Assembly: GCA_900759045.1 (NCBI GenBank)
Contig: CAAETU010000043.1
Coordinates: 1 to 12,823 of the forward strand
DNA length: 12,823 bases
Origin: an uncultured Collinsella sp.
GTDB taxonomy: Bacteria; Actinomycetota; Coriobacteriia; Coriobacteriales; Coriobacteriaceae
Reading direction: 5' to 3'
The notes beneath the pieces are model-generated. The model did no database searches, had not been told where the DNA came from, and saw only the letters and a list, made by a program, of their open reading frames with translations. Position 1 is the first letter of the stretch; each line of letters opens with the position of its first letter. Below are positions 1 through 7,033 of this stretch, in pieces. Position numbers and translations under genes: made by a program.

Positions 1-43
1 CGGGCGCCCGGTCGGCGGCCCGTTCTGGGCGCGCCTCAATCGT

Positions 44-64
44 AGCCCGAGACGGTCCCGGGCT
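44..64. other. Short hairpin near the left edge; 1-82 otherwise unassigned
   Basis: AGCCCG (44-49) pairs with CGGGCT (59-64). The sequence that follows has only a short T run, so this could be the remnant of a terminator for a gene lying left of the window, but there is no real U-tract. Another perfect palindrome, CGGGCGCCCG, occupies positions 1-10. I could not assign bases 1-82 to a coding frame with any confidence. Two of the three plus-strand frames run open from the edge into the repeat element, but neither shows a recognisable protein tail. Confidence 0.2.
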
Positions 65-82
65 GACAATTTCGACTGTAAT

Positions 83-157
83 GGACGTTCTTAAACGACT
101 AGTCATTGGGGACGTTCTTGTTTGACTAGTCATTTAAGAACGTCCCCAATGACTAGT
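83..157. repeat. REP-like palindromic repeat element with 27-bp periodicity
   Basis: A 10-mer GGACGTTCTT occurs at 83-92 and 110-119 and, in reverse complement, at 136-145. A palindromic core GACTAGTC occurs at 97-104 and 124-131, with a near-complete third copy (GACTAGT) at 151-157. The cores start exactly 27 bp apart. The 22-bp segment 98-119 is perfectly repeated in inverse at 136-157 across a 16-nt gap, so the segment can form a long cruciform or RNA hairpin. The 4-nt joints in the first two copies are AAAC and GTTT, which are reverse complements of each other. The element lies about 70 bp upstream of the potassium-channel start codon. It resembles the short extragenic palindromes associated with single-strand (Y1) transposases. 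No transposase gene is present here, so that link is inference. Confidence 0.75.
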
Positions 158-226
158 TTCGTTTGCGGGGGAGGCGTGGGACAATACCGAGCGAACGTGA
201 TTGGGCGTCTGGGAAAAGGGGTCGCG

Positions 227-652
227 ATGAACAAGTTGAGGACGCTTGCCGACGTGTTGCGCCAGGCTGGCTTTGCGCGCATCACGGGCCTGTTTCTTAT
301 CTTCTATCTGCTGTGCTCGACGGCCGTTTGGCTGTCCGAGCCCACGACCCTCACGTTTGGCGATGGCCTGTGGTTTAGCTTTGAGACGGTCTCGACCATC
401 GGCTTTGGTGACATTCCGGCCGAGACACCGGTTGCCCGCGCCATTACCGTCATTCTGAGCGTCATCAGCATCTTCTACATCGCCATGCTCACGGGCGTGG
501 CGGTGAACTACTGCAATACGCTTATCAAGATGCGTCAAAAGGACACCATGGCACGCTTTATGGATGATCTGGAGCATTTGGAAGAGCTCGATCGCGACGA
601 GCTTGCCGATCTTTCGCGTCGCGTGCGCGAGTATCGTCGACGCCAGCGCTAA
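227..652 (+). CDS. Small two-TM potassium channel (Ion_trans_2 family)
   Basis: The protein has 141 residues. Two membrane segments lie at about residues 18-36 and 70-95, with a pore helix at about 46-56. The selectivity filter TIGFGD is at 57-62, which is the K+ channel signature. The C-terminal 40 residues are highly charged (acidic, then an arginine-rich end) and probably helical. There is no RCK or cyclic-nucleotide domain, so this is a minimal KcsA-like pore that should assemble as a tetramer. I chose the ATG at 227 because a purine-rich AAAAGGGG lies just upstream and the protein then begins at the conserved part. An in-frame TTG at 122 would translate the repeat element and is unlikely. 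A GACAAT at 180-185 could be a -10 box, but no -35 is clear. The LOG gene follows 34 bp downstream, so the two are probably co-transcribed. Confidence 0.85.
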   Translation: MNKLRTLADVLRQAGFARITGLFLIFYLLCSTAVWLSEPTTLTFGDGLWFSFETVSTIGFGDIPAETPVARAITVILSVISIFYIAMLTGVAVNYCNTLIKMRQKDTMARFMDDLEHLEELDRDELADLSRRVREYRRRQR

Positions 653-686
653 GACGAACGTCATGCGCCACAACAGGGGGGCAAAT

Positions 687-1220
687 ATGAACATCACCGT
701 GTACCTGGGTGCCAACACTGGCAATGACCCGGCGTTTCTGCCCGCGGTGCAGGAGCTGGGCAACTGGATTGGCGCCAACGGACACGCACTGGTATACGGC
801 GGGTCAAAATCGGGCCTGATGGGTGCGCTTGCCGATAGCGTACTCGATGCCGGCGGACATGTGACGGGTGTGGAGCCGAGCTTTTTTATCGAGGCCGAGT
901 TTCAGCACGACGGAATCGACGACCTCATCGTGACGAGCGATATGGCCGAGCGCAAAGCCAAGATGATCGAGCTCGGCGATGCGTTCATCGCTTTTCCCGG
1001 TGGGACGGGCACGCTCGAGGAGATTGCCGAGGTCATGTCCGCGGTGTCGTTGGGGCACCTGAGTGCTCCATGCATCCTGTATAACCTGGACGGTTACTAC
1101 AACGACCTCAAGGCGCTGCTCGGGCACATGATTGATAAAGGCCTATCGAGCCCACGGCGCCAGCAGGGCATCTACTTTGCCAACGATTTGCGCGAGATTG
1201 CCTCGATTATCAACGGATAA
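687..1220 (+). CDS. LOG-family protein (TIGR00730-type nucleotide phosphoribohydrolase)
   Basis: The protein has 177 residues and a Rossmann-like fold. It shows the family hallmarks: an N-terminal strand with a YGGS-type turn (37-40), followed by GLMGALAD; an RK pair at 89-90; and the nucleotide-binding and catalytic motif PGGTGTLEE at 104-112. Characterised LOG proteins release the free base from cytokinin riboside monophosphates. In most bacteria without plant contact the true substrate is likely a nucleoside monophosphate, and the sequence cannot tell which. The length is at the short end of the usual 180-200. ATG 687 has a strong AGGGGGG at 674-680. A longer reading of the same frame from 564 would overlap the channel gene by about 90 bp and lacks support. 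It probably shares a transcript with the upstream channel. Confidence 0.85.
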   Translation: MNITVYLGANTGNDPAFLPAVQELGNWIGANGHALVYGGSKSGLMGALADSVLDAGGHVTGVEPSFFIEAEFQHDGIDDLIVTSDMAERKAKMIELGDAFIAFPGGTGTLEEIAEVMSAVSLGHLSAPCILYNLDGYYNDLKALLGHMIDKGLSSPRRQQGIYFANDLREIASIING

Positions 1221-1300
1221 GTCTTGAGCTTGCCCCACTATGGCTCCCAATGGTGCCGTTCGCGGCGTGGATGGTTGGCTCGTTCGGGCAACGCTCGCTC

Positions 1301-1306
1301 TACAAT
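1301..1306 (+). promoter_or_regulatory. Candidate -10 box for the ClC gene
   Basis: TACAAT sits 40 bp upstream of the start codon at 1346. No good -35 is seen at 16-18 bp; the best upstream match, TTGGCT at 1275-1280, is 20 bp away. The same TACAATA word precedes prfC and, on the minus strand, ung, which supports it as a real promoter element in this genome. Confidence 0.45.
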
Positions 1307-1345
1307 AAAACGTATCTATGTCGACTTTGACCGCGGGAGGACCCG

Positions 1346-2647
1346 ATGGACAACCTTGCCAAACCCACAAACCGCGCGCTGTTTTTAGCTAGCGTTGCCG
1401 TGACCGGTGCGTTCGCAGGTGCCGCGGTCTGGCTGTTCTTTTTTGCGATGGAGCACGGTATCGACTATCTATGGACCGAGATTCCGCACGCGCTGGGCGT
1501 CTCTTCGCCCGAGCTTGCCAGCGGCCCGTTTGGCTTTTTGCCGTACCCGTTTTTTGTTTGCCTGCTGGGCGGTCTGTTAATCGGTCTGTACGAAAAGATG
1601 ACAGGCACCAAGACCGATGACCTCAACCAGGTGATGGCTAAGGTTAAGCAAGACGGGCGCTATCCGTACGACAACCTGGGCAAGCTTTCGCTCGCGGCAT
1701 TGCTGCCGCTGCTGTTTGGCGGAAGCATTGGACCGGAGGCCGGCCTGACCGGCGTTATCGCTGGTCTGTGCAGCTGGGTCGGCGACCGCATGCGTCGCTT
1801 TGGCGCCGAGTTTAGGGAGCTTACGCTGCTGGGCACCCAGGCTGCCCTGACGGCGCTCTTTACCGCGCCCGTCTTTGGCTTTGTGGCGCCGCTTGCCGGT
1901 AGCGCCGACGGCCAGAGCGCTAATGACGATGAGCCCGCGTCCGACGAGATCACGATCAAGCTGCCCAAGGCGCAAAAGACGGTGGTCTACGGTATTGCGA
2001 TTGCCGGCGGTCTGGGCACTTACCTGCTGCTTGGCCAGCTTGTGGGCGGCGGCATGGGCATGCCCAGGTTCGAGTCCGCCGAGGTGGGCAACCTGGAGCT
2101 TACCTGGCTCGTCCCTCTGTCGCTGATCGGAACAATCTGCGGCTGGCTGTACTTTGTCTCTGAGCATGCAAGCGAGGCACTGTCCCATGCAATAGGGGAG
2201 CGTCCTGTCGTCAAGGCCATGCTAGCCGGTCTGGCGCTTGCCATCTGCGGCACGGCCTTGCCTTACACCATGTTTGCCGGCGAAACGCAAGCCGACGTGC
2301 TCATGGAAACCTATCTGACCATTCCCGCCGGCGTACTTATCGCGACCGGTCTTGTCAAGGCCATGTTGACCCCCGCCCTCATCAACCTTGGTTGGCGCGG
2401 CGGCCACTTCTTCCCGGTTATCTTCTCGGGCGTGAGCCTGGGCTACGGCCTCGCCATCCTCACCGGCGCCGATCCGGTCTTTTGCGTCGCCGTCTGCACG
2501 GCATCGACGATGGGCGCCGTCATGCGTCAGCCGGTCATGGTCGTGGGCCTGCTGCTCATGTGCTTCCCGCTCAAGGGTATCGTCTGTATGATCATCGCCG
2601 CCGTTATCGCCGCCGGCATTCCGCTACCCAAGCCGCTGCGCAAGTAG
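1346..2647 (+). CDS. ClC-family anion channel/transporter, YfeO-like, lacking the gating glutamate
   Basis: The protein has 433 residues with about ten hydrophobic segments, in the range of prokaryotic ClC proteins. The segment GGSIGPEAGL (125-134) aligns with the ClC G(K/R)EGP filter loop, and GGHFFP (352-357) aligns with the GxFxP loop that carries part of the chloride site. At the position of the gating glutamate of E. coli ClC (Glu148, in GREGP) this protein has Ile128, as in the YfeO branch, which has a hydrophobic residue there. This suggests uncoupled anion conduction or another anion substrate, not classic Cl-/H+ exchange. A hydrophilic, acidic loop (about 185-205) splits the protein into halves. 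The start at 1346 has GGGAGG at 1335-1340. The gene stands alone, convergent with the ABC operon downstream. Confidence 0.8.
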   Translation: MDNLAKPTNRALFLASVAVTGAFAGAAVWLFFFAMEHGIDYLWTEIPHALGVSSPELASGPFGFLPYPFFVCLLGGLLIGLYEKMTGTKTDDLNQVMAKVKQDGRYPYDNLGKLSLAALLPLLFGGSIGPEAGLTGVIAGLCSWVGDRMRRFGAEFRELTLLGTQAALTALFTAPVFGFVAPLAGSADGQSANDDEPASDEITIKLPKAQKTVVYGIAIAGGLGTYLLLGQLVGGGMGMPRFESAEVGNLELTWLVPLSLIGTICGWLYFVSEHASEALSHAIGERPVVKAMLAGLALAICGTALPYTMFAGETQADVLMETYLTIPAGVLIATGLVKAMLTPALINLGWRGGHFFPVIFSGVSLGYGLAILTGADPVFCVAVCTASTMGAVMRQPVMVVGLLLMCFPLKGIVCMIIAAVIAAGIPLPKPLRK

Positions 2648-2692
2648 CACGGTAGCGCGCGCCGGGGATATGCCATTTGTGACGGATTTGCG

Positions 2693-2708
2693 GGGGCGAT
2701 CGCGCCCC
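2693..2708. terminator. GC-rich hairpin between convergent genes, weak terminator candidate
   Basis: GGGGCG (2693-2698) pairs with CGCCCC (2703-2708) around a 4-nt ATCG loop. It lies in the 83-bp gap between the convergent ClC and ABC permease genes, where a bidirectional terminator would be expected. Neither side has a T-run, so if it terminates transcription it does so weakly or with other factors. Confidence 0.3.
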
Positions 2709-2730
2709 TCGTGGATTGAGACTCGCGTGC

Positions 2731-3429
2731 CTACAGGTCGCGTACTCGATAAACCTTGGTGCTGACGGTGCAGCTGATTGCACATAGCGCGAGGGCAAGT
2801 ACGGCGATGCCTGCACACAGACAGCTAAGAACGGCAGGATCGGGATTCGCCCCGGCAATCGACATGAGCCAGTTGCTGATGGGGTTGGAGGAACTCAGCA
2901 TTGCCATGGTGCCGCAGCCAAACAGGGCAAACAGGCCAAGGGATAGGCGCAGCGCCTCCATGTGTCCAAATCGGAAGAACAGCGGCTGTGTCAAGAATAC
3001 CATCATGAGGGAGATGAGCATCGATGCCGCCGAGGCGGTTGCGATTTCAAAGATCGTCTGGCATGTCGAAGGGATGCCCATGGGGTCGAAGAGCGGAAGG
3101 GCGAGGATGTTCAGAAGCGTAGCCGCGCATGCCATGACGACCGAGAAGACAACGATGCACAGGTAGCGTGCGCAAATAATGTCTTTGCGCGAGAAGGGCA
3201 ACGTTGCTCGATAACGTTCCCAGCCGTTTTGGTTATCGTAGCCAGCTAGCGAGTTCATGATTATGATGGGCGACATTGCGCTGACCGCACAGGCGCCGGC
3301 GCTCATGCCGGAATCGCCGTCTGTCGCGTTGGCAAGGGTCAATACGACGAATATGAACAGGCCGACGCCCGCGATGCTCGGGGCGAGCGTGCGAACGATG
3401 GCGGTCTCGGACATAAAGGCGCGTTTCAT
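2731..3429 (-). CDS. ABC-2 type transporter permease
   Basis: The protein has 232 residues with six likely membrane segments (about 16-35, 47-63, 88-112, 128-150, 160-180 and 198-222). The cytoplasmic segment ERYRATLPFSRKDIICARYL (71-90) is the typical 'LP.sR..i..arYl' motif of ABC-2 permeases in the ABC2_membrane_5 group. The protein should form the membrane half of the exporter encoded with the upstream ATPase. Its ATG overlaps the ATPase stop codon in an ATGA arrangement, so translation is probably coupled, and an AAAGGGG lies just ahead inside the ATPase gene. The substrate is not evident. Relatives with a YtrA-type regulator often respond to cell-wall-active peptides. Last gene of the operon. 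Confidence 0.8.
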   Translation of the reverse strand: MKRAFMSETAIVRTLAPSIAGVGLFIFVVLTLANATDGDSGMSAGACAVSAMSPIIIMNSLAGYDNQNGWERYRATLPFSRKDIICARYLCIVVFSVVMACAATLLNILALPLFDPMGIPSTCQTIFEIATASAASMLISLMMVFLTQPLFFRFGHMEALRLSLGLFALFGCGTMAMLSSSNPISNWLMSIAGANPDPAVLSCLCAGIAVLALALCAISCTVSTKVYRVRDL

Positions 3430-4307
3430 TTCGAAGCCCCTTTCAGCGTGAGGCGTAGATAGTCGTCAATGGTTGCCCGATCGCAGGGAATCTCGGGGAA
3501 GGCCTCGAGCGTTTCGCGACGGTTGGGCACGAGCACGTCCACGCTATAGGCGTGGTGGACGGCACGGGCGCCTTCGACGCAAGCCATAAGCTCGGCGGCC
3601 TGCACTTGGGTGCAGTGGGCGATGCCAGCGCGGTCGGTAATGTCCTCGCGCGGCAGGTCAAACACAATCGAGCCATTATCGATGCAGATGACGCGGTCGG
3701 CGGCGCGATCGAGGTCGGACGTAATGTGGCTCGAGAGCAGCACGCTGCGCTGACCGTCGGAAACAAAGGCAAGCAGCTCATCAAGCAGTTCCTCGCGTGC
3801 CATGGGATCGAGGCCCGCGGTGGCTTCGTCCAAAACGAGTAGTTCGGCCTTGTGACTGAGTGCGCAGGCAAGTTGCAGCTTCATGCCCATACCGCGGGAG
3901 AGGTCCTTGACCTTTGTCTTGGGATCGAGGCCAAATCGGTCGATGAGGCTGGCGAAGGTGTCGTGGCTCCAGGTGGGGTACGCCGGGCTTACGAGTGCCT
4001 CAACTTCGGTCACCTTGAGCGTGGAGGGGAAGGGGCATGTGTCCAGCACGAGGCCGATGCGAGAGCGCAGGTGGCGTTGCGACTCATCGGGCGCGTCGGT
4101 GCCACAGCGCTGCCCAAACAGGTGCACCTCGCCGGCATCGAGCTTTATAAGCCCGAGAGCAGCTCGAATCGTCGTTGTTTTGCCAGCACCGTTGGCACCA
4201 ACAAAGCCGACGATCTGGCCAGGCTCCACGGCAAGCGTGACGTCGCGCAACGAAAAGCGGTCGCTTACAGTGCGTGAGATGCCTTTGAGTTCAAGCAAGT
4301 TTTGCAT
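3426..4307 (-). CDS. ABC transporter ATP-binding protein
   Basis: The protein has 293 residues. An N-terminal nucleotide-binding domain shows Walker A GANGAGKTT (37-45), the signature LSRGM (136-140), Walker B LLVLDE (156-161) followed by ATAGLDP, and the switch histidine His194 in SSHI. The expected Q-loop glutamine is not apparent: the region reads IGLVLDTCPF (84-93), a variation seen in the YtrB/BcrA-like group of ATPases. The last 80 residues form a C-terminal extension usual for this group. I started it at the ATG at 4307, which begins directly with the conserved LLELKGI strand and has a weak AAGG upstream. Longer in-frame extensions run antisense through the regulator gene and are not credible. 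It lies 23 bp downstream of the GntR gene and overlaps the permease by 4 bp. Confidence 0.88.
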   Translation of the reverse strand: MQNLLELKGISRTVSDRFSLRDVTLAVEPGQIVGFVGANGAGKTTTIRAALGLIKLDAGEVHLFGQRCGTDAPDESQRHLRSRIGLVLDTCPFPSTLKVTEVEALVSPAYPTWSHDTFASLIDRFGLDPKTKVKDLSRGMGMKLQLACALSHKAELLVLDEATAGLDPMAREELLDELLAFVSDGQRSVLLSSHITSDLDRAADRVICIDNGSIVFDLPREDITDRAGIAHCTQVQAAELMACVEGARAVHHAYSVDVLVPNRRETLEAFPEIPCDRATIDDYLRLTLKGASK

Positions 4308-4330
4308 GGTATAGCCTTTCTTGCAGATGG

Positions 4331-4711
4331 CTACTGCATGGTTTCGGGGGCTACCAGGTCGAGCATCTCGTGCAGTTTGTCGCGCGTGACGCCCAAGGCT
4401 TCGGCTTGGCTTGCCGCTTTCGCAAGCAGCTCTTCGATATGACAGAGCTGGTTTTCGCGCAAAAGCTCCTGGTTGCCCTCGGCGACAAAACAGCCCTTGC
4501 CCTGCACGGTGCAGATAAACCCGAGCTGCTCCAGGTCGGCGTAGGCGCGCTTGGTGGTGATGACGCTCACGCCAAGATCGCTCGCGAGTGCACGGATGCT
4601 GGGGAGTTTGGCGCCCGCAGCGAGCGTGCCCGAAAGGATCTGAGCTTTGACTTGCGAGGTTATCTGCTCGTAGATGGGCTTGTCGCTCGAATTGGATAGG
4701 ATGATGTCCAC
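4331..4711 (-). CDS. GntR-family repressor, YtrA-type
   Basis: The protein has 126 residues. A GntR winged helix-turn-helix spans about residues 10-77, with the typical PIYEQI start, KLPSIRALASDLGVS helix-turn-helix and QGKGCFV wing. The short, helical C-terminal tail of about 50 residues has no FCD or UTRA ligand domain, which places it in the YtrA subfamily. Such regulators usually repress the ABC operon they head, and here the gene is first in an operon with an ATPase and a permease. The start is GTG at 4711, preceded by a clear AAGGAG 5-7 bp away. An AT-rich dyad over the promoter (see that entry) is the likely operator, so autorepression is expected. Confidence 0.88.
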   Translation of the reverse strand: MDIILSNSSDKPIYEQITSQVKAQILSGTLAAGAKLPSIRALASDLGVSVITTKRAYADLEQLGFICTVQGKGCFVAEGNQELLRENQLCHIEELLAKAASQAEALGVTRDKLHEMLDLVAPETMQ

Positions 4712-4738
4712 AGCGGCTCCTTAGCTGTTGGGCTACAC

Positions 4739-4789
4739 GTGTATATAACCGGTAAGCACAGTATATATACACTATACACAGTTATGCAA
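4739..4789 (-). promoter_or_regulatory. Promoter of the GntR-ABC operon with overlapping operator
   Basis: Read on the minus strand, TTGCAT (4789-4784) and TATACT (4765-4760) are separated by 18 bp and form a near-consensus sigma-70 type promoter. An imperfect 14-bp palindrome, AGTATATATACACT (4760-4773), covers the -10 and part of the spacer. A second dyad pairs GTGTATAT (4739-4746) with ATATACAC (4765-4772). AT-rich dyads of this kind are usual binding sites for YtrA-type GntR proteins, so binding here would block RNA polymerase. The AT content stands out sharply from the GC-rich surroundings. Confidence 0.65.
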
Positions 4790-4821
4790 GAGGTAAATAC
4801 GGATTGCCCGCTCGTTCATTC

Positions 4822-5120
4822 ATCTCAATCTGTAACATCTGGAACCGATTTGGACGGCTACCTGTTACAGATTGAGATTTTGCTGGCGGGCCCCACCTGG
4901 TTGTCTCAATCTGTAACAACTGGAGAAGATTTTGGCTGCTAGATGTTACAGATCGAGACATTGGCCACCCGTCTATCCTTATATCTCAATCTGTAACAGA
5001 TGGACCCGTTTTGAGTGGCCAGATGTTACAGATTGAGATCTTTCTGGGACGCCCACCTGTTTGTCTAAATCTGTAACAGGTAGAGGTTCAAAAACCGTCT
5101 AGATGTTACAGATCGAGACA
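4822..5120. repeat. Tandem array of four structured inverted repeats (80-81 bp period)
   Basis: Four units are seen: 4822-4878, 4902-4960, 4983-5039 and 5062-5120. Each has a left arm ending in CAATCTGTAACA (AAATCTGTAACA in unit 4) and a right arm starting TGTTACAGAT. The two arms are separated by exactly 25 nt in all four units. Units 1 and 3 have perfect 16-bp arms ending ATCTC/GAGAT. Units 2 and 4 have 17-bp arms ending TGTCT/AGACA with one and two mismatches. Inside the 25-nt segment, positions 3-5 pair with 21-23 in every unit, giving a stem, a 2x2 internal loop, a 3-bp stem and a 15-nt apical loop. Interior and inter-unit sequences differ strongly while the arms are conserved. The array fills the gap between the divergent promoters of the GntR operon and prfC. 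The rest of 4712-5263 holds those promoters only. Its function is unknown. Confidence 0.9.
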
Positions 5121-5182
5121 AACTGCTGCGGAGTGCCGCCATCGACTGCTACCCTAGGCCCCAACTGATGAATTTATCCTGA

Positions 5183-5216
5183 TAGCCGCCCTAGAGCGGG
5201 ATTTCGCGGCTACAAT
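5183..5216 (+). promoter_or_regulatory. Probable prfC promoter with a dyad over the -10
   Basis: TACAAT at 5211-5216 is a good -10 box, 48 bp ahead of the start codon at 5264. No convincing -35 is present at the expected distance. A perfect 7-bp dyad, TAGCCGC (5183-5189) and GCGGCTA (5206-5212), has its right arm running into the -10. The inner part can also pair as CCGC/GCGG. The dyad could be an operator or may compensate for the poor -35. Confidence 0.45.
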
Positions 5217-5263
5217 AGTACGGTTACAACGACGTAATGCACTCAATGCAAGAAAGGATCCGC

Positions 5264-6877
<1,614 letters not shown>

Positions 6878-6882
6878 CGCAT

Positions 6883-6914
6883 CGGCGCGGTGGCCCTGCG
6901 GAGCTGCCGCGCCG
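6883..6914 (+). terminator. Possible prfC terminator hairpin
   Basis: CGGCGCGG (6883-6890) pairs perfectly with CCGCGCCG (6907-6914) around a 16-nt loop, 5 bp after the prfC stop codon. The downstream TTCGCTTGCC is only moderately T-rich. The position and stem strength fit termination, but it is not a classic U-tract terminator and abuts the next promoter. Confidence 0.4.
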
Positions 6915-6919
6915 TTCGC

Positions 6920-6948
6920 TTGCCTGATGCCGCGCGAGCGGCTATCAT
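6920..6948 (+). promoter_or_regulatory. Promoter of the transporter-dehydrogenase operon
   Basis: TTGCCT (6920-6925) and TATCAT (6943-6948) are separated by 17 bp, the best-formed promoter on the plus strand of this window. Transcription would begin near 6955, about 20 bp ahead of the folded leader at 6978. The -10 shares the context GGCTAtcATA with the prfC -10 (GGCTAcaATA). Confidence 0.6.
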
Positions 6949-6977
6949 ACCCACCGTCGTCTCAAGACCGAGACGTC

Positions 6978-7027
6978 CGAGCAGTTCGGGTCCGATATCC
7001 TGCTCGTTAAACCTAAAACCAAAGGAG
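6978..7027 (+). ncRNA. Candidate preQ1-I riboswitch
   Basis: A P1 stem CGAGCAG (6978-6984) pairs with CTGCTCG (7000-7006). The loop begins with UUC and has a C (6999) directly 5' of the second P1 strand, which are the places of the recognition U and specificity C in preQ1-I aptamers. An A-rich tail follows, UUAAACC then UAAAACC, running straight into the ribosome binding site AAAGGAG (7021-7027). The loop word GGGU (6988-6991) can form the pseudoknot with ACCU (7011-7014), or GGU with ACC (7018-7020). This layout is close to that of the short Thermoanaerobacter aptamer, and the next gene belongs to the queuosine-precursor transporter family, which is the expected target. Sequestering the tail next to AAAGGAG would block translation when preQ1 is bound. 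The exact pseudoknot register is uncertain. Confidence 0.55.
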
Positions 7028-7033
7028 TACATA

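Noticed and set aside
122..226. N-terminal extension of the potassium channel from a TTG at 122
   Set aside because: It would translate the palindromic repeat element, has no membrane-protein character and is not needed; ATG 227 has its own binding site.
1221..1345. Fluoride riboswitch ahead of the ClC gene
   Set aside because: Considered because some ClC proteins export fluoride, but the conserved fluoride-aptamer words are not present; only a -10 box and a binding site are seen.
4308..4772. Upstream extension of the ABC ATPase frame
   Set aside because: It runs through the GntR gene in another frame; the ATPase domain begins at 4307 with a normal N-terminus.
4739..4942. A 67-residue plus-strand reading frame starting in the GntR promoter
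   Set aside because: It consists of operator and hairpin-array sequence, repeats the arm-encoded peptide SQSVT, and has no binding site or family resemblance.
4822..5120. CRISPR array
   Set aside because: The repeated words are 16-17 bp and alternate in orientation, units are palindromes over about 58 bp, and there are no cas genes; this does not fit CRISPR repeat-spacer structure.
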